Program-made: the position numbers and the translations under genes
Part shown: positions 21,332-35,300 of the stretch, one piece after another
Position numbering within the stretch: the stretch's first letter is position 1
How the letters are laid out: every line of letters starts with the position of its first letter
The notes under the pieces: generated by a model
The model's input: only the letters and a program-made list of their open reading frames with translations
The model's database searches: none
Told to the model about the DNA's origin: nothing
NCBI GenBank assembly: GCA_010645155.1
Contig: CM021321.1
Span: 2,665,786-2,729,785 of the forward strand
Reading direction: 5' to 3'
DNA length: 64,000 nucleotides
Source: Tigriopus japonicus
Lineage: Eukaryota; Arthropoda; Copepoda; Harpacticoida; Harpacticidae

Positions 21332-22519
21332 TATTGTCAGTGTGTTGAATCAAAATATATGAATAAGAAAAGTCATTCAATTTCTTTTCTTTCTTCGTTA
21401 ACTGCGGGGGCTTGAGAACCATGTTTTTCCCAAGATGACGCTTAATGTTGGATCGCGATATATTTGTATGCAAAGGATGACACATCTATTCAGCTTTACG
21501 GCTGGTCTAATTAACATGTTTGCACAGATGATAATAGAAGATAGAAAAGGTCAATAGAAATAGAATTACTGACACAGCTGCCAATATTGTCACGTCGTTA
21601 TGAGTTAAAAAGTGGGTTTATCAAATTATAAAGAAAAATGAAATAGGTTATCTTATCAGATTAATACTAACTTATGCCACGTGTGATGTCAAGTATAAGA
21701 ATTTGCTTTCTTGCCTTCATTTACTGCATATTTTTTCTACGTGATTAGACCATTATCCACTACTTTGAAACAAGAGAGAATAATTCGAAAATAAATTTTA
21801 TTTTTTTGTAGTGAAGATTAAGGAACGCAACAGGATTTTCCCCTCAACCAAATTGTATTTTCTCGCATTCGAAACATCTTGAAACGCGAGCATCACTATA
21901 ACGCCAGGCAGAATTCTTCTCTCCGGAAAGTAATGTACTCTACGTTACAACTATTTCCATGGTTTTGAGACTTTTTTTGAACTTTTATATCACTTTGTTG
22001 AGAAAAGTGCTAAAGAAGTAGTACTTCTCCATCCCATCTTAAAGAAAAAGTGAAGGATCTAAACACAGAGTATTCCTTGGCAAAGAGCGCTTAGTTTTAA
22101 TTTTTTCCTCAAGTTTCTTTCCCTGAAATCTAGAAAGTTTTCTTTGAAGTTGGGTCACATGTTTAACGACACTAAATTACCACCCCAATAATAACTTTGA
22201 AGTCTAAAGTGTTGATTTCCAAAATGTTAAGTGACCATCGGTTTTTGAAACACACACCAAAACTTATTAAACTTGGTCGCCTCTGGCCTTATCCTTCAAC
22301 TTTTTGTCCTCTAAAATAAATCCCGGACAAAGGTCATCCATCGGCCAATTTTTTCATTCTTAACTAAGATAGAACTATTAAGCATCATGTTACCGTCGGG
22401 GTTTTTTTGATCGGCTAATCAATTATTTTATAATTACATTTTTTAATCAAAAATTTCACAAAAATTTCAAATTATTTACAATTTACTATTTTTTACTATT
22501 ACTATCAACAATTCCATTG
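21332..22519. other. AT-rich intergenic region
   Basis: This includes the zinc-finger gene's 3' UTR and long AT-rich sequence without a supported exon or repeat structure. Confidence 0.35.
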
Positions 22520-22527
22520 CTCATTAG

Positions 22528-23355
22528 TAGGGACGGGCAAAAAGTGCAAATCAAAAGAAGCTTTTGGTTACCAAAAGTTGCACAAAAATCAGCCCAAAAT
22601 CGAAAAATAAATTCAGAAAAAGGTCAAAAGCGCAAATAAAATTTAAAATATTCGCAGAAAAAAAACTGAAATTTCTAAAACAAATACCTTCAGATACTCT
22701 CTTGTCATCTGCTTGTTATTTTTCAATCTTGAAGAGAAAATTTAGATATTCAAGTTGTAGTAATCACTACTATACTAGCCTATGCTGAGAGCCGGGAAGA
22801 TTTTCAAAATATGTTTAACTTTTGTTGTTCAATATGGTCTTCTTTGTTTTGATTATGCCTAATGAGAAAGGTAAACAAACTGCAATGAAGGAATTTCTGA
22901 GCGTGCTGCGATGCAATCAAAGCTGAATATAAAAGTACTCAATAAATAAGGAACATAAATTGACTTTTATTGAAATACTTTACTAAAAGAAATTGAAATA
23001 AGATAAACGTACTGTATCTGTTGAAAAAATTATCTTGTATTCAGTTATACTAATTGTGCTCTAAAAATACCAGAAGGCCAATATTCAGTGAGATTTACAC
23101 CATTCTTGTGTCTCGTTTGACAAATACAGATTGTCTGAACTTTTGTGATGAGTGTTAAGTCAGATTTAGTTTTCAAATTTGAAAAAATCTTCCAAAAGTA
23201 AATATTTTCAAAGAAAAAAAAGCAAACTCTCAACAATTCGTTCATTTTAGGCCAAATTCGAAAAAAAATCATGCAAATAAAGGCAAAAAGTGCAAAAAGG
23301 CAAATAAATGTGTTTATGTTACCAAAAATATTTTTACACGTTTTGCCCGTCCCTA
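22528..23355. mobile_element. Non-autonomous hAT-type DNA transposon (828 bp)
   Basis: The ends are inverted copies: TAGGGACGGGCAAAA at the left and its complement at the right, with weaker similarity to about 45 bp (TTTTGGT.AC in both). An exact 8-bp target duplication CTCATTAG flanks it (22520-22527 and 23356-23363). Eight-base duplications with TAGGG/CAGGG-type ends are the mark of the hAT superfamily. The interior is very AT-rich, and its short frames do not resemble a transposase, so it would depend on an enzyme from elsewhere. The perfect duplication suggests a fairly recent insertion. Confidence 0.85.
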
Positions 23356-23363
23356 CTCATTAG

Positions 23364-26300
23364 GCACCCCCAAGGTGCTAGAGCTAACTTAACCAATTTA
23401 AACCAATGATGTTGAATTAGTAACTAAATTCAAGTTAAATAGCCAATTTCCATCATTTTGAACAATTACCTGCAAAGTTTCCTCATTGGGGTTGTTTGTG
23501 GTGACCCAGGTGACCTAGCCAAGGTGGTCTAATTTTACCAACAAGAAAACACGCTCGAAAAGTCAAGTGCTATTCTTTAATCATGCCCTGAATATTTCCC
23601 TAAGATGCATAGGCCCTGAGGATCCAACTGATCCTATCAAGGGGAAGATGTGAGGGTTTGGGTTATGATGTCTTAACGAAGGTACATGGCAGGACATTTG
23701 ATTACACCTTGAAAGCAATTTTCAAAATTATGTGCAACTCTTTTTTGACGGTTTCAGCGGGAAATTCTTATGAAAATATGTGTTCTCGAACCAGGGCACA
23801 GCGTTGCAAATTCATAAGAAGAGAAGTTCACTTTACAAGTCAGCTCCAAAGTTTCTAAGGTTTTGCCCAGATAAAGACGCTCCAGCCACCAGAATTTGAC
23901 CCACTTGCGGCCATTTCAGATTACGGAAGAAACAACCCTTCTTTTAAGAGCAATTGAGTTGATCCCAAATGTGTGAAGATGCCATTTGAGTTGTGGAACC
24001 CATTTCTTCACCTGTGGAATCTTTCAAGGAGCTCAAAGAGTGATGTCTTTGAAGTCTTGTAAAATGGTGGAAGCTTTTTGGTTTCCATCCATTCAGGATT
24101 TACACTCGTTCATGCCTACACACTTCTGTCACAAGAAATCGCCAGCCAATCTCTTATGTTTTACATTTTTTGTCATGAGAAACCCCTGAAAGAAAATTAT
24201 TCGCACCCCGCGTGAGACTTCACGTACACACGAGCGTCATTTAAAATCAAATTTGACGCCTGTTCCAATAGCAACTTTTAGTGAGACCGGATATTTCGTC
24301 GCTTTAACTTTAGAGAGTATGCAGAGAACGAAGTAGCACGAACGAAGGCGGAAGTCATGTTCCCTCAATTTTGGGTTCCCCCTGGGTGGATAATCATGAA
24401 AAATCACTCCACCACCATTCGCGCCCTTCTCAATAATGTGTGTGGAACACGGTCGTCTCATCAGCGAAAGTTGTACCATTTCGGATCCATTTCATGATTC
24501 AATTTGGAACTCAAAAGCGCCGGGGTGCTCGCTCTCTAATCTCACTCGACATGTGTCCTCTTTCTTTCTTTCTTTCTTTTCCTCTCTGTCAAGGTCTATT
24601 TTTTATTTTTAATGAACTCAACCTATGTTGATATCTTCAAAGGTACGTATGTGAATGGGTAAAAGGACAAATGTAGCACGATTGCGAGGGTGCCATGTTG
24701 ATGCGCATTGGGGAACAACGACTTGATAGCTACACTGTGACCGGAAAGTTCTCGCCTCATCGAAATATCAAGCCATTTCGCAATGTCCAGTCCTCTCACT
24801 TCATGTTTAAAAAAGTGGTCTTCGAATTGAAGTCATTGTAAGATCACGATATTGGTCCCGCTTAGTATGAAAAACTTGGACCAAATGAAATAGAGATTGC
24901 AAAGGCTGTTTTGATAATGAAAGTTGGGGAAATGGAGCCAACTTCCTGAGTCAAACACCTAAAACAAACCTCAAAGAGAACTTGTTTCACCATGGAACCC
25001 TAGAGTAAAAAGTTATTGTACAAAAAGACGATTACACAACCAACCTGTAACCATTTCTTGGCTCTTCTCAATTTCTCATGAGGCAAAAACTTGAGTGTCT
25101 CCGTTTGTCGTTCGTTTGGATGATCATGGATGTGTTGGGTTGTCGTGCTCGTGTGTTCTTCTTCTTCTTCTTCGTTCGGTAATTCTGTTCCGTTCCCTGA
25201 AATAAGGCTGAAAGCTCAAGCGAGAAGTTCACTCTTTCCCTCGGTCGGGAAACCTCGAATACGCCAAAGATGAGTTCTCCTTCGGAAGTTTTACTTCTCC
25301 TTCTTCTCCTGTGCACTTCCCTCTCTCTCTCTCTCTCTGTCTCTCTGTCTCTCTCTCTCCCTGTGTTTCTTTCTCGGTGTTTCAGATTTCGTCCCAGCTA
25401 CGGTTTCGCCTTCGTTCGTAGGTCTTTCTTTCTTTTAGCTCGTGGGGAAATGACGGCGATGGTCCAGAGACTCGTACTCGGAGTAGTTAGTCAGTTAGTC
25501 AGTCAGTCAGTGTCCGTACTTACGAAGTAGTTGAGGGGCCAACGAAACTCTTCGCTTAAGAATGTTCTGTCTTCAAGCTCATAGATCTCAATCCGTTTTT
25601 ATTCTCCCGTTGAGTGGCCAAAGAGGCGTAATCTGAATATCTGCATGTATTTGGAGCAACGAACGCACGAACATTGAGCTGCAATAAACAATGAGTGGCG
25701 GACCCACGCACCACACGGAACGAGGAAGCCAAACTCAAGGCTGAAGGCTGAAAGTGATGAACCACTCTAGGCCAACTCAGTGCAATCCTACACATCCAGA
25801 TATCAACCTGGCAAAAAAACAAGTGATATGCGTGCCTCTAGCATTTGGTGAAGAATGGTCAGTTCTGGGTCAATCATCATCGCACTCGAGTAAGTGAATA
25901 AGTGCGAGGAGTGAGTGAGTGAATGAGTGAATGATCAAGTGAAGAAACATGGTGAATTGGAATTAGGTTCCCATTTCCATTTCGGTCCGCGTTCTTTTTC
26001 GTGGTGGGGTTGCAATTTGCACACTTCATTGCGAATGCAGATTCTCGTTCATTGCCGAGAACTTTGCCTCATGAACGAACTTTAGTGAAGAAATCACGAG
26101 TTGCTCCGCTCTGTGCCAGTTTTCCAATGGCTTTTTTTCCCTTACAAAGACGACGACGACGATGGGATTATTTTGAAAGTCAGACCTAGATTGGACCCGA
26201 GGCTTTTTTTCTCGCCAGTCTTTGAGAGTGTTCCCTCGTCGATCGGGAAATTGGAAATCTTTACGAGTGATTATTCATCATTATCATCATCGTCATCATC

Positions 26301-29300
26301 GTCATCCAGGATCCTGAAAGTATGAGTCAATTGAAGTTGAGCTTGAGCCACAAAATCGATGGTTCCAATTAGATCATGGTCGTTAAATGCTCATCTGGCC
26401 TTTGTCCATTATTTTGGACCACCCAATCGCAATCAAAGAACCAGAGCAAATAACAAATAAGAACCTTTACTAGCAGAAGTGCCCCTTTTTGGACTCGGTT
26501 ATTGACCGATGAGTACATGAATATATAGATACTATTGAGAATATCTCTTTGTGCATAGCTCAGTCAGAGGACTCGAGAAATGGTGGAAAGTACTTTGAGT
26601 AATGAAAAAACCCTCTGATGTGTCCCAAAAAGACTGTCAGATCCAACTCGGAGTAAATCTTGGCACACTCTTTGAAAAGGTAAAATGGAAAAGGAGTTGG
26701 TTTAAACGTACATACGTGGACCGCGTACTAGATTAGGAACGGCGTTGGTCATTTTCCTTCAACGGAGTGGAAGCCCAAGTAAGGGATTGTCTCTTGGGTT
26801 TCTGGGGCATATGTGAATGGTTGTTTAACCGGGTTGCAGAAGGTGCCTTTCTTCATATTCTAATGCGTTTATTGGCCCATTAACCATGGACAAAGGGCAC
26901 AGGAAGAAGAAGAACAACTCGTTGGGTATCAAATACGGGACTACTGTTTATGTTCCTCCTAATGTTCTCACTGACTGGGTGTGTGTGAGGGGGAGGAGTG
27001 CATTTACTCGAGAACAAAAGCAATTCTCCATCGACATGGGATGGATGCACATCGTCGTTGGGCGAAGCGAAACATTCCGAGCCCGGAGAGCCACCAATGT
27101 GTCCGAATATTTCACTCGAGTTTCCTTTGAGTTCAGAGTAAATCAAGGGACTTGGACTTGTTACGTGTAACTTTTGCCAGGGCCAATTTGTTCCATCCTC
27201 GGCAGGTCCAAAATATTTCTTCTCGTTTCACTGTCAACGTGTCTGTCGGGGATAGTCTTACCCAGAAGCTGCTCTTTTCTGTGGCACGTTTTCTTCTTTT
27301 TCTCTCTACATATCCTTGTAAAAGGACGAAATGAGGAAGCCACGTGTTTCCTTGGCACAAAGGCAGGAAAGAAAACTAAAAATATGTGAAGCTCTTGAAC
27401 TCGTGCATCATGTACAATTCATTCAGTTTGTCCAACGGGGATTGTTCCAAGTCCAATTGGAGCAAGCTAGAAAGAGGCACTAGGTACAGTTTGATAGACA
27501 TCATCTCGATGTTTCAAATATTATTCAAGTTTGAGTCACTGCCTTCCAATGAATATGATTGTGAGATTGTTTGTACATGGTAGAGTACGCTGACCAACCA
27601 GTATGGTTCAACCATCCAGACCAAATATGATGGATCCCTTTGCTGGAACATTCATGTAAAAGAAGCACGATAGGGAGTAAGCTCAAGTAAAAACTCTGAT
27701 CCATTCTTGATCTGGTTTTGTCTTCCGATTGTTGTACGGGATGCCCTTTTTGTGCCAAAAAACTTTCTTGATGGGTTGTTTGGGTATTGCCTTCGCACAA
27801 TTGGACATTCAGGATAGCAAAAGAGAAAACCTAGAAAAAGAGAAAACCCGAAAGGAAGCAGTACGCATACATACATAGGGTCTTGCTCATAAAGCTCTAT
27901 CTATTTTTGGCTAATCCGTTCATCACTTCTTCAACTCTAGCCTTCTTCATATTGTGTGCAAACTCTCTTCAGATGTTGAAATCCAATGCCAATTTCCAGT
28001 CTCTCTCATAAAGCTACTTTCTCGGAAAGAGACTCAAGAAAACGAATGTGTTAATCATAAAGTACTTTGGTAACGAACCTCAAAAAGAACTTTGAAACTC
28101 GGCTGAGTTTGTCCTCAGACTCAGACTCATCCAAGTTTGATCGTGCTGCCTCCATGAATATATAGTTAGGCCTAGGATGATAAATACCTGGGGCTTCTTC
28201 GACCATTTTGCCATTCGCCTCTTGAATAAATCTCTTTTGGTGTTCGCTCTAATCCAAATCGAAGGCGACGAATCGCTCGCATTGGAGTGACAAACTTTCA
28301 TGAAAGTGGAGCAAGTCGTCGTGGACTTACTAAGAGAAAAAAGAGGAACTTGAACCAAACTGAATTTCAGGCCTTGATCCGAGGCCAGCAAGTCCTTTAC
28401 AGAGAGAGAGGGAGACAGAAAAGTTTTTTATCGAAACCAATCAAAGAGACTTTTTAGAAGGTCTTTGGGACGAGTAGCTTGAAGAGTGGGTAGTCGCGTC
28501 GTTGAGGAGAGTAGGTAGGTAGGTAGCTTAAGGAGAAGACCGTGTAGGGAAATGAATGATGAGTGGTGGCGTCTCTCCTTCTCCTTCGACCATCATCAAC
28601 TTTGTCAAGAGACAGGACTCAATCAATGCAAAATTGAAAACCTCATCCATCCGCCCATTCCTTGAGAGCACTCAGATGATCCTTTCAGCCTCAGGATGGT
28701 CCGAGGCTATTTCAAAGGGGCCTCCTTCCATCGGCCAAGTTAAGTAGAGTACATCGTGTTCCTCATTCTTATGAAGGCGCTATTCACGTCCGGACTTCCT
28801 GAATCTCGGGATGAATGAGGAGGAACTCTCAGTTTGTTCCTCATGGGTTCTTTCTCCGATCTGAGATGGGCATGCACACTCATATTTATCCTCCATTTGA
28901 TCATGCTGGGAATCAATTGGAACACTGAGCGTATAAAAGGACCTTTTCAATGGGCCTGAAGGTCAAGTGATGGGAGGGATTATGGATGCACGGAGCGGTT
29001 CCGGTCCTGGTTCCAAACTAGAAATGCTCACTCAATCTTGGCGGATGTGGTAGCTATATTGGAAACAATAATCATTGCATGCAATACCTCGGTCTTTAGG
29101 CTTCAAGCTCAACTTCAATTCAAGTGATCAACGAATGGAACATTACTGGACCACAATGAGTGTAAGTGCGTGGGTCAGCTTCTCTGCGAAAAGCGAAGAT
29201 CCTCGTTGGTTCTGGAATTGACTGTCATGATCAGCCAAAGATTGAAAAGAGCACCGACTGACTACCTTGTCTAATAGTACTTACGCACGACGACAACGAC

Positions 29301-29330
29301 GACGAGGAAGGACACAGCGAGCAAATCAAG
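23364..29330. other. Large intergenic region upstream of the Dpr-like gene
   Basis: About 6 kb without a supportable exon. It holds several simple repeats: TTTC at about 24560-24580, CT at about 25320-25362, ATC/GTC at about 26276-26307, and GTAG at about 28511-28527. The part nearest 29330 should contain the promoter and 5' UTR of the Dpr-like gene. Conserved enhancers are possible but cannot be recognised from one genome. Confidence 0.4.
25320..25362. repeat. (CT)n microsatellite
   Basis: A run of CT dinucleotides, interrupted by three GT-containing units and preceded by a CTT-rich stretch. The translated Leu/Ser-rich frame across it is an artefact of the repeat. Confidence 0.8.
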
Positions 29331-32300
29331 ATGGAACTTCCAAAGGCCATTCAAGTCCGACGTCTTTATCCTCATTACATCTTAATTCTATTTTGGATCA
29401 GCGGCACAGTCAGCAATGGTAAGTCACTCAAGTCTGTCCAATGCGCATCCACATTCAAACATGAAGCATACGCGTGTGTTCGCTCTTACTTATTTGGGGG
29501 CTCATCGAGGAAATCTTTAAGTATTATCGGAAAATGGTCCCTCCTCACTTTTCCTGTTTGTGTTTGTTCAGCGAACCGAGTTTTTTTTCTTGGAGGCCTA
29601 ATATTTTAGAATCTAAGATCTAAACTGGGTCGAAATGAGAATATGAAGCTTTTGTTCCGCCAATGGTTGTGGATGAGGGCAAAACGGCCTTAAGTCAGTT
29701 TTTGTGGGTATTAGGGGGTAAAATGGGATTATTGTGGAATATTCCGTCGCTGAGTTTAGTCGCATTAATCATAATCATAATAATAACAATCATCATTTTT
29801 ATGGTAGTTTTTGAACCAAAATTATCGTCTTTTTAACAAGGGCTATCGCTAAATTTGATTTCATTTCTCGGACTCTATTCATGGGCTTTTTTGTTCACCA
29901 TTAAAAGTTTTTGGTACCAACCAAAGAAATAAAAACTTACCCTATGAAGAAATCATGGCGGCTTAAAACATTGTTAAGAACTACGTGTTCCTACCTTGTC
30001 TTGCTGTGATCTGTCCTTAACATCTTTGTCACCAAACTTACAACTTGTTCCATCTTGTTCCAACAGCATAGCCATTGCATCGAAAAATGTGCCATTGAGT
30101 TCTCATGAACAAAAATCAGGTGCTTTTGACAATGCCAAATTGAATTTAGTTCAAAAGTCGTTGAGACAATTGGGCCTTCAGTTTCGAGTCTTGTCACTCA
30201 CATTCTCTTTGATCTGCAACACCTCTCTCTCGAAATCGAAAGTACATTGTTTGTGTACGTTTTTATTTCATTTCATTTGGTCCCCATTCATAAAAATACT
30301 TGAACCGAGAGTCTTCATGAAGGCTGTCTTGGATTTCCAATGCTCGAAACCAATACGTTGGACCGATGATCCAATGTGACTCATCAATGTGTGTTTCCGA
30401 GTATTTCGTTCGTTCGGTCGGGAGCGAGACGTTCACGACGAACTACGAAAAAGAGCCTTTCTTGATTATCGCCTGCTCGTCGATTCCTTTTTCCTTTGAT
30501 TGGCTCAAAAGGACTGGTGAATCATTGGAAGCTTAAAATCCTTGGATCTTCAAACAGAACAACTCTCTTTGAAGCAAACCATGAATCGCGGAGGACGGGT
30601 TGTCGTCAGATCCGTTTCGACAACATTTTTGCCACTTTTGTATCGCGGGCGAGACACAATGCTAATGCCGAAAGTTGAGCGCCAAATCACCCTCGGTTCT
30701 GCCCACCACAATCAAGTGTTGAGAGGCGGAAAATAAATGGAGTTAGACATTTTCCCCGATGAAGAATGGCCCTCTTTCTGTCTCCTCCTCGAGCTCGTTT
30801 GCCTCGCGTTATAAAAAGAGTGGAACGAAGAAATCTTCCGCTTACTTAATTGTGACAAAACGCGAAAACGACCCGAGATGTCTCGAGCGAAAGCTTTCAA
30901 AGAAACAGACAAACACCAGAGACGACTATAATAGCAATCGTTAAATGGATAAAAGCGCTAACAAAATCGTCAATAATGGCACGTAAACCTTTTGGAATGG
31001 AACCGCATTCTTGAAACATCTCGAGTTCACAGATGTCAAAACGAGAAGGACGAGCTGATCCGATCCAAGGTGAAAGTTGAGACAATCCCAAAAGCTTGAA
31101 GAGAGCAGGGCACAATGGAATGATCAGAGATCACTTGTAGCAAGAAAAGAAAGAATTTGTTTCGCTTTGCTACAGATTAGCCACGATATGTGCAGGAATT
31201 CGGGGCTATGCGTGTGTGTGTGTGTCGTCTCGAGAAAGGCCAAAACAAACAACTAGAACGGACTTCCCGCGTCTCTCGGTTTCAAGCCAATTCACTCGAG
31301 TAATAATGAGGCCGTCACGAGGGATCGAATTCACTCGACAATTAGCACAACCTCCTTGTGAAACGCATCTTCTCGTTCCCTTGGTCATTAATCGATCATA
31401 ATAACATGCTTGTTACGGATAACGTTAGCCTTTTGGACCTGGAAAAAGTAAGGGCAACTCTACTAAAGATGACCTTCGGAAAAATTGTGTTCAAGTGCTT
31501 CCCTGTTTGACCTTAGGCGTCCTCTTTGAAGCCTGGAAGGGAAGTCATCTAACGTTTATCAACGAAGGAGAGAGGAAATTGGAACTGTAATTGACGGTTC
31601 TCTTGTGTTCGAAAGTTATTTGCGGAAGTCGTGGTTGGTTTCTGGACCTTAACCTCAGACACTACGGAGATCGTTAGTCATTTCGCAGTCGGAGATAAAT
31701 TGGCTTGGACAAGATGTCAACCTGGTCCTTAGCCGTAAAGTGATAATTCATGTTCAAGTCTGAACTACTCCATTAATTGAGACTTGACCTGCTTTCCCGA
31801 ATCTGTTCTTTTTCACAATCTTCTCGGGTTCATCTCGAGGGTTTAACAACGATACCAATCGACTTCCAACGTAGGCCTCACTTTGGCCTTTGGCCTTCCC
31901 TCAGATGTCAACCAAAAAGTATTTCCGTAACTGGTTTTCCGCGTTCTTGCCATAGTACAGTTAAAGCTGGATATAAGAATACTCGAATTAAGAATACCTC
32001 TTGAAGCAGGAATACTTTTGCCACTGACCAAGATATGCATTCAGTGAATTACTTACTTCTCTTGACATAATTGTAACTCTCGATATAACGATAATTTTCC
32101 TGCTGACCCAGAATAGTCTTTTATCCAGCTTTGATTGTAGTACAGAAAGTAAAATACACCTTGAGATGTCTGGTTTCCGACTCGATCAAGGAGATCACGT
32201 ATCGATCAAACACGATGATGTTTCGGGCCCAAGTGATCTCTCAAAGACTTGACTTGAAACCTCCCGTAAAATCAAAAGAGCCTTTGACTGCGAACATTTC

Positions 32301-35300
32301 AAGGCTCTAAGCTTTCGTGGCGTGTCCTTGCCCTCGAACTTTGATATGGATCCCTCCAAAACATACCCAGTAGTACCTCCCAAACGTATTCATTTCAAGA
32401 TGCCATTCGATCCCCATCACAAGGTTAAACACCAGAACCATCTCTTTCGATCTTGTTTTTTGCAGTCTTCAGTCTTTCTAACATACACATCAAAAGCCAT
32501 CCTTCGTTTCGTGCAAAATATGGTATGTATTTTTCCATCTCAGGGATAATGATCTGACCCAATTTTAAGTTGCTGATTAAGTAAACCTTGCAAGCAAATC
32601 GAAAATGGGATCAAAACCATTAACCCAGAGGTTACCCATTGGCTCTTTTGCCAATCCTGGCTTTGGGATTACGAAGATTGAAGAGCATTTCTACCTGTTG
32701 GCAAAAATAGGAAGAAAAATGAGATGCTCAATGACGGAAATCCAACGGATCATTGAATCTGTGAAGACTTAAAACTGTCTCTCACTCTTTTGAGCAAATA
32801 TTGCGATCAAAAAAGGTCTGAATAGAACGGCCAGGATTTAAGGTATTAATCTAGTCTTGAAGTTGACAAGAAATCACCTTCTCGCCCTTCGATTTATCTC
32901 AGAACAAAAGTATGTACCTACCTACCAATATTAGCTCTTGAAAGCAAAGTGTCATGCTAATGGCAAATTAAATTGGTGTATGTCAATATGGACATGACAA
33001 GATTGGAAGACCCTTTCATTCGAAACATTCTCATTTAGCTGTGCTTGAGCCACTCTAATTCCTATCAAGAAAAAAAATGATTGACTTCGGTTGAATGTCA
33101 AGTTTCCCCTCGTTCTCAACTTCGTTTGGGTTCCGTTGTTGTGGGGCAATTACGGGGTTAGAGAGTAAAATAGAGAGGTCTCAGTCAGTGATAGAGACGA
33201 CCGAATAAAAGTTGGTTCTCCGTTTGTTTTTCCCTCGATGAATGCGGAAACCACAACATTGGTCTATTGAACTGATCTAAGGTCTGGTTGTGAAGCGTGG
33301 AAGGTGTCTCTATGAAGATGCGGCAACCAGTTTTGGCTGGTTTGTACATATGAACCCTGGCTCAATAATCAACCATTGCCGGTAGAAGAAGACCAATAGG
33401 CTTTTGGTTCAATAATGGAGGTAAAACAAAAGGAATCTCTAAGAAAACTTTCCACAACGAACGAGATTCAGAGTCTCTTTAGTAGAAAAAATTGCTTCTG
33501 GCTTAAAAGTTGAAATCTATCGTGGAAGTTTTTTCGGCTTTGTTTCGGCATTTTCCTTGGGGAAAACGATGCCAAAGACCCCTTGCTGGATTCCTTTTTG
33601 CAGCACCCTTGCTACCATCATTTCGCATTTCAACCTGAAATGGGCCTCCAAAGTCTCAAAAAATTGGCATTGATTTCGTCTTGAAATGGTTCAAATATAC
33701 AGATGAAATATGGGGCCAAATCAGGAAAAATTGTCAACGATTCCAGTTGGGGAACTTTGAATTCCACAGCCTTGAAGAAGAAACAACTTTATTGTAGTCA
33801 GGGTGGTACTGTCAATTTCCATGCTTTCAAAACGTTTGCCAGGCTCAAATCGAAACCAGAGTACGAACTCGGAATCCAATCCGAGGTTGTTGTCCGTAGT
33901 TTCTCATTTCTGGCGGTGATCTGAGCTTCTGGTTTCTGGGTTTCTGTGTGTGCTGTCACCCTTGTCAAGGCTCATATCCTCCCTTGAGGTTGAGTCCGAG
34001 CTGTGATCCTAAAATGGATAGGAACAAGATACCCACCTCACCTCACCTCACCTCCCAATTCAGAAAGGCAAAGAGCAGTCTCGATGTCTAACCTGGAACA
34101 TGAGAGCTTGCTAACCTTCCACAGATTTGTTGACGCCACCTTAAGGATAAGGATGAATCCCTAGGATCGAGTCCAATCGGTGGTATTCCAGGGGAACAAC
34201 TGATATTTAGAATAGGTGGCAAACTGGCTTATCTTAAGAAATGGGTCTGAATCGGACCAGTTTTGACGTCGATTTTGTTTATTGTTTGGGACGAGCTCAA
34301 GCACTCCCTAAAGTACATAAAGAGCATGGGTCATTTAACCCATGCTCTTTCAATCCAAAATCCCGGGAAACGGCACGGAGTCGGAACCAAATTTTTAAAG
34401 AGCCGACGCCCTAACATTGGGTTAAAATGAGTCAAGGAACCTTTGCATTTTTGGTACCGATTTAACACAGAACTGACATTAACTTGGAACCGAAAACTTC
34501 TGACTCGACCCAATCCTAAAAATTTGATGGTCATCCTTGCGTAATTACAATAAATTTGACTTTCTCTTGTCAAAGACAAGTCATTTTGATGGAAATCCCA
34601 ACCAAAAGGCACCGGTCCAATAATGATGGGAGTATTTGTACTATACAGTTAGAGCTATTCGTGTAGTACAAATTTTACAGCCGTCAGAATCCTTCACAAA
34701 TGAATGGGTTGATCTGATTTAAATTGAAAATGTCAAAGAAAGTTTTCTCAACTGAAGATTCAATTGTCATGATTTTTTATACTAGAGATCTTCAAAGATT
34801 GGCTTTCCAATGAAAATCTATCTTTAACGAATGTGAGAAACTCGGATTTTGCAATTCCACCAAAATCATCCGAACAACCATCCCTGATCAATTGGTAAAT
34901 TGATACTCGATTTTATTTGAGAAAATAGCGGTAAGAGAACAAAAAGCACGTCAATGAGAGGTACTATTACTAACCTTTAGATCAATCTCCAAAGTACATG
35001 ATTTGCCCTTTAAGGTTTACAAGAAAACCAATGATTGGCACAAAGAGCAAGTTGTAAACAGGAGGCATGCACATTTGGAACCCCCCTCGTTCCTTAAGGG
35101 GACGAAAGGAACCATTACATACCAATCACTTTGTTTTTACCTTTCACCCTCGAACAAAACCTTAGATCCAGGTCTCTTCGAATTTTACTGTCCCATATCC
35201 AAAGGTTTTGCTCTTTTTACATTCCCTGCAGTGTTCTTGAAATCTTGGTTATCGCCTGATTTCGAGGGCCCAAATGCGAATTCATTCCGAGGTCGAGGTC

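Noticed and set aside
25270..25530. Leu/Ser-rich frame that looks like a signal peptide
   Set aside because: The hydrophobic run is the translation of a CT/CTT microsatellite. No gene structure surrounds it.
29980..30400. 127-residue frame in intron 1 of the Dpr-like gene, considered as an alternative exon
   Set aside because: It has no Ig-type motifs, no suitable acceptor/donor pair in phase 1, and AT-rich random-looking codons.
34634..34675. Hairpin considered as a miRNA precursor
   Set aside because: The stem is only about 13 bp with one mismatch and a 15-nt loop, shorter than animal pre-miRNAs.
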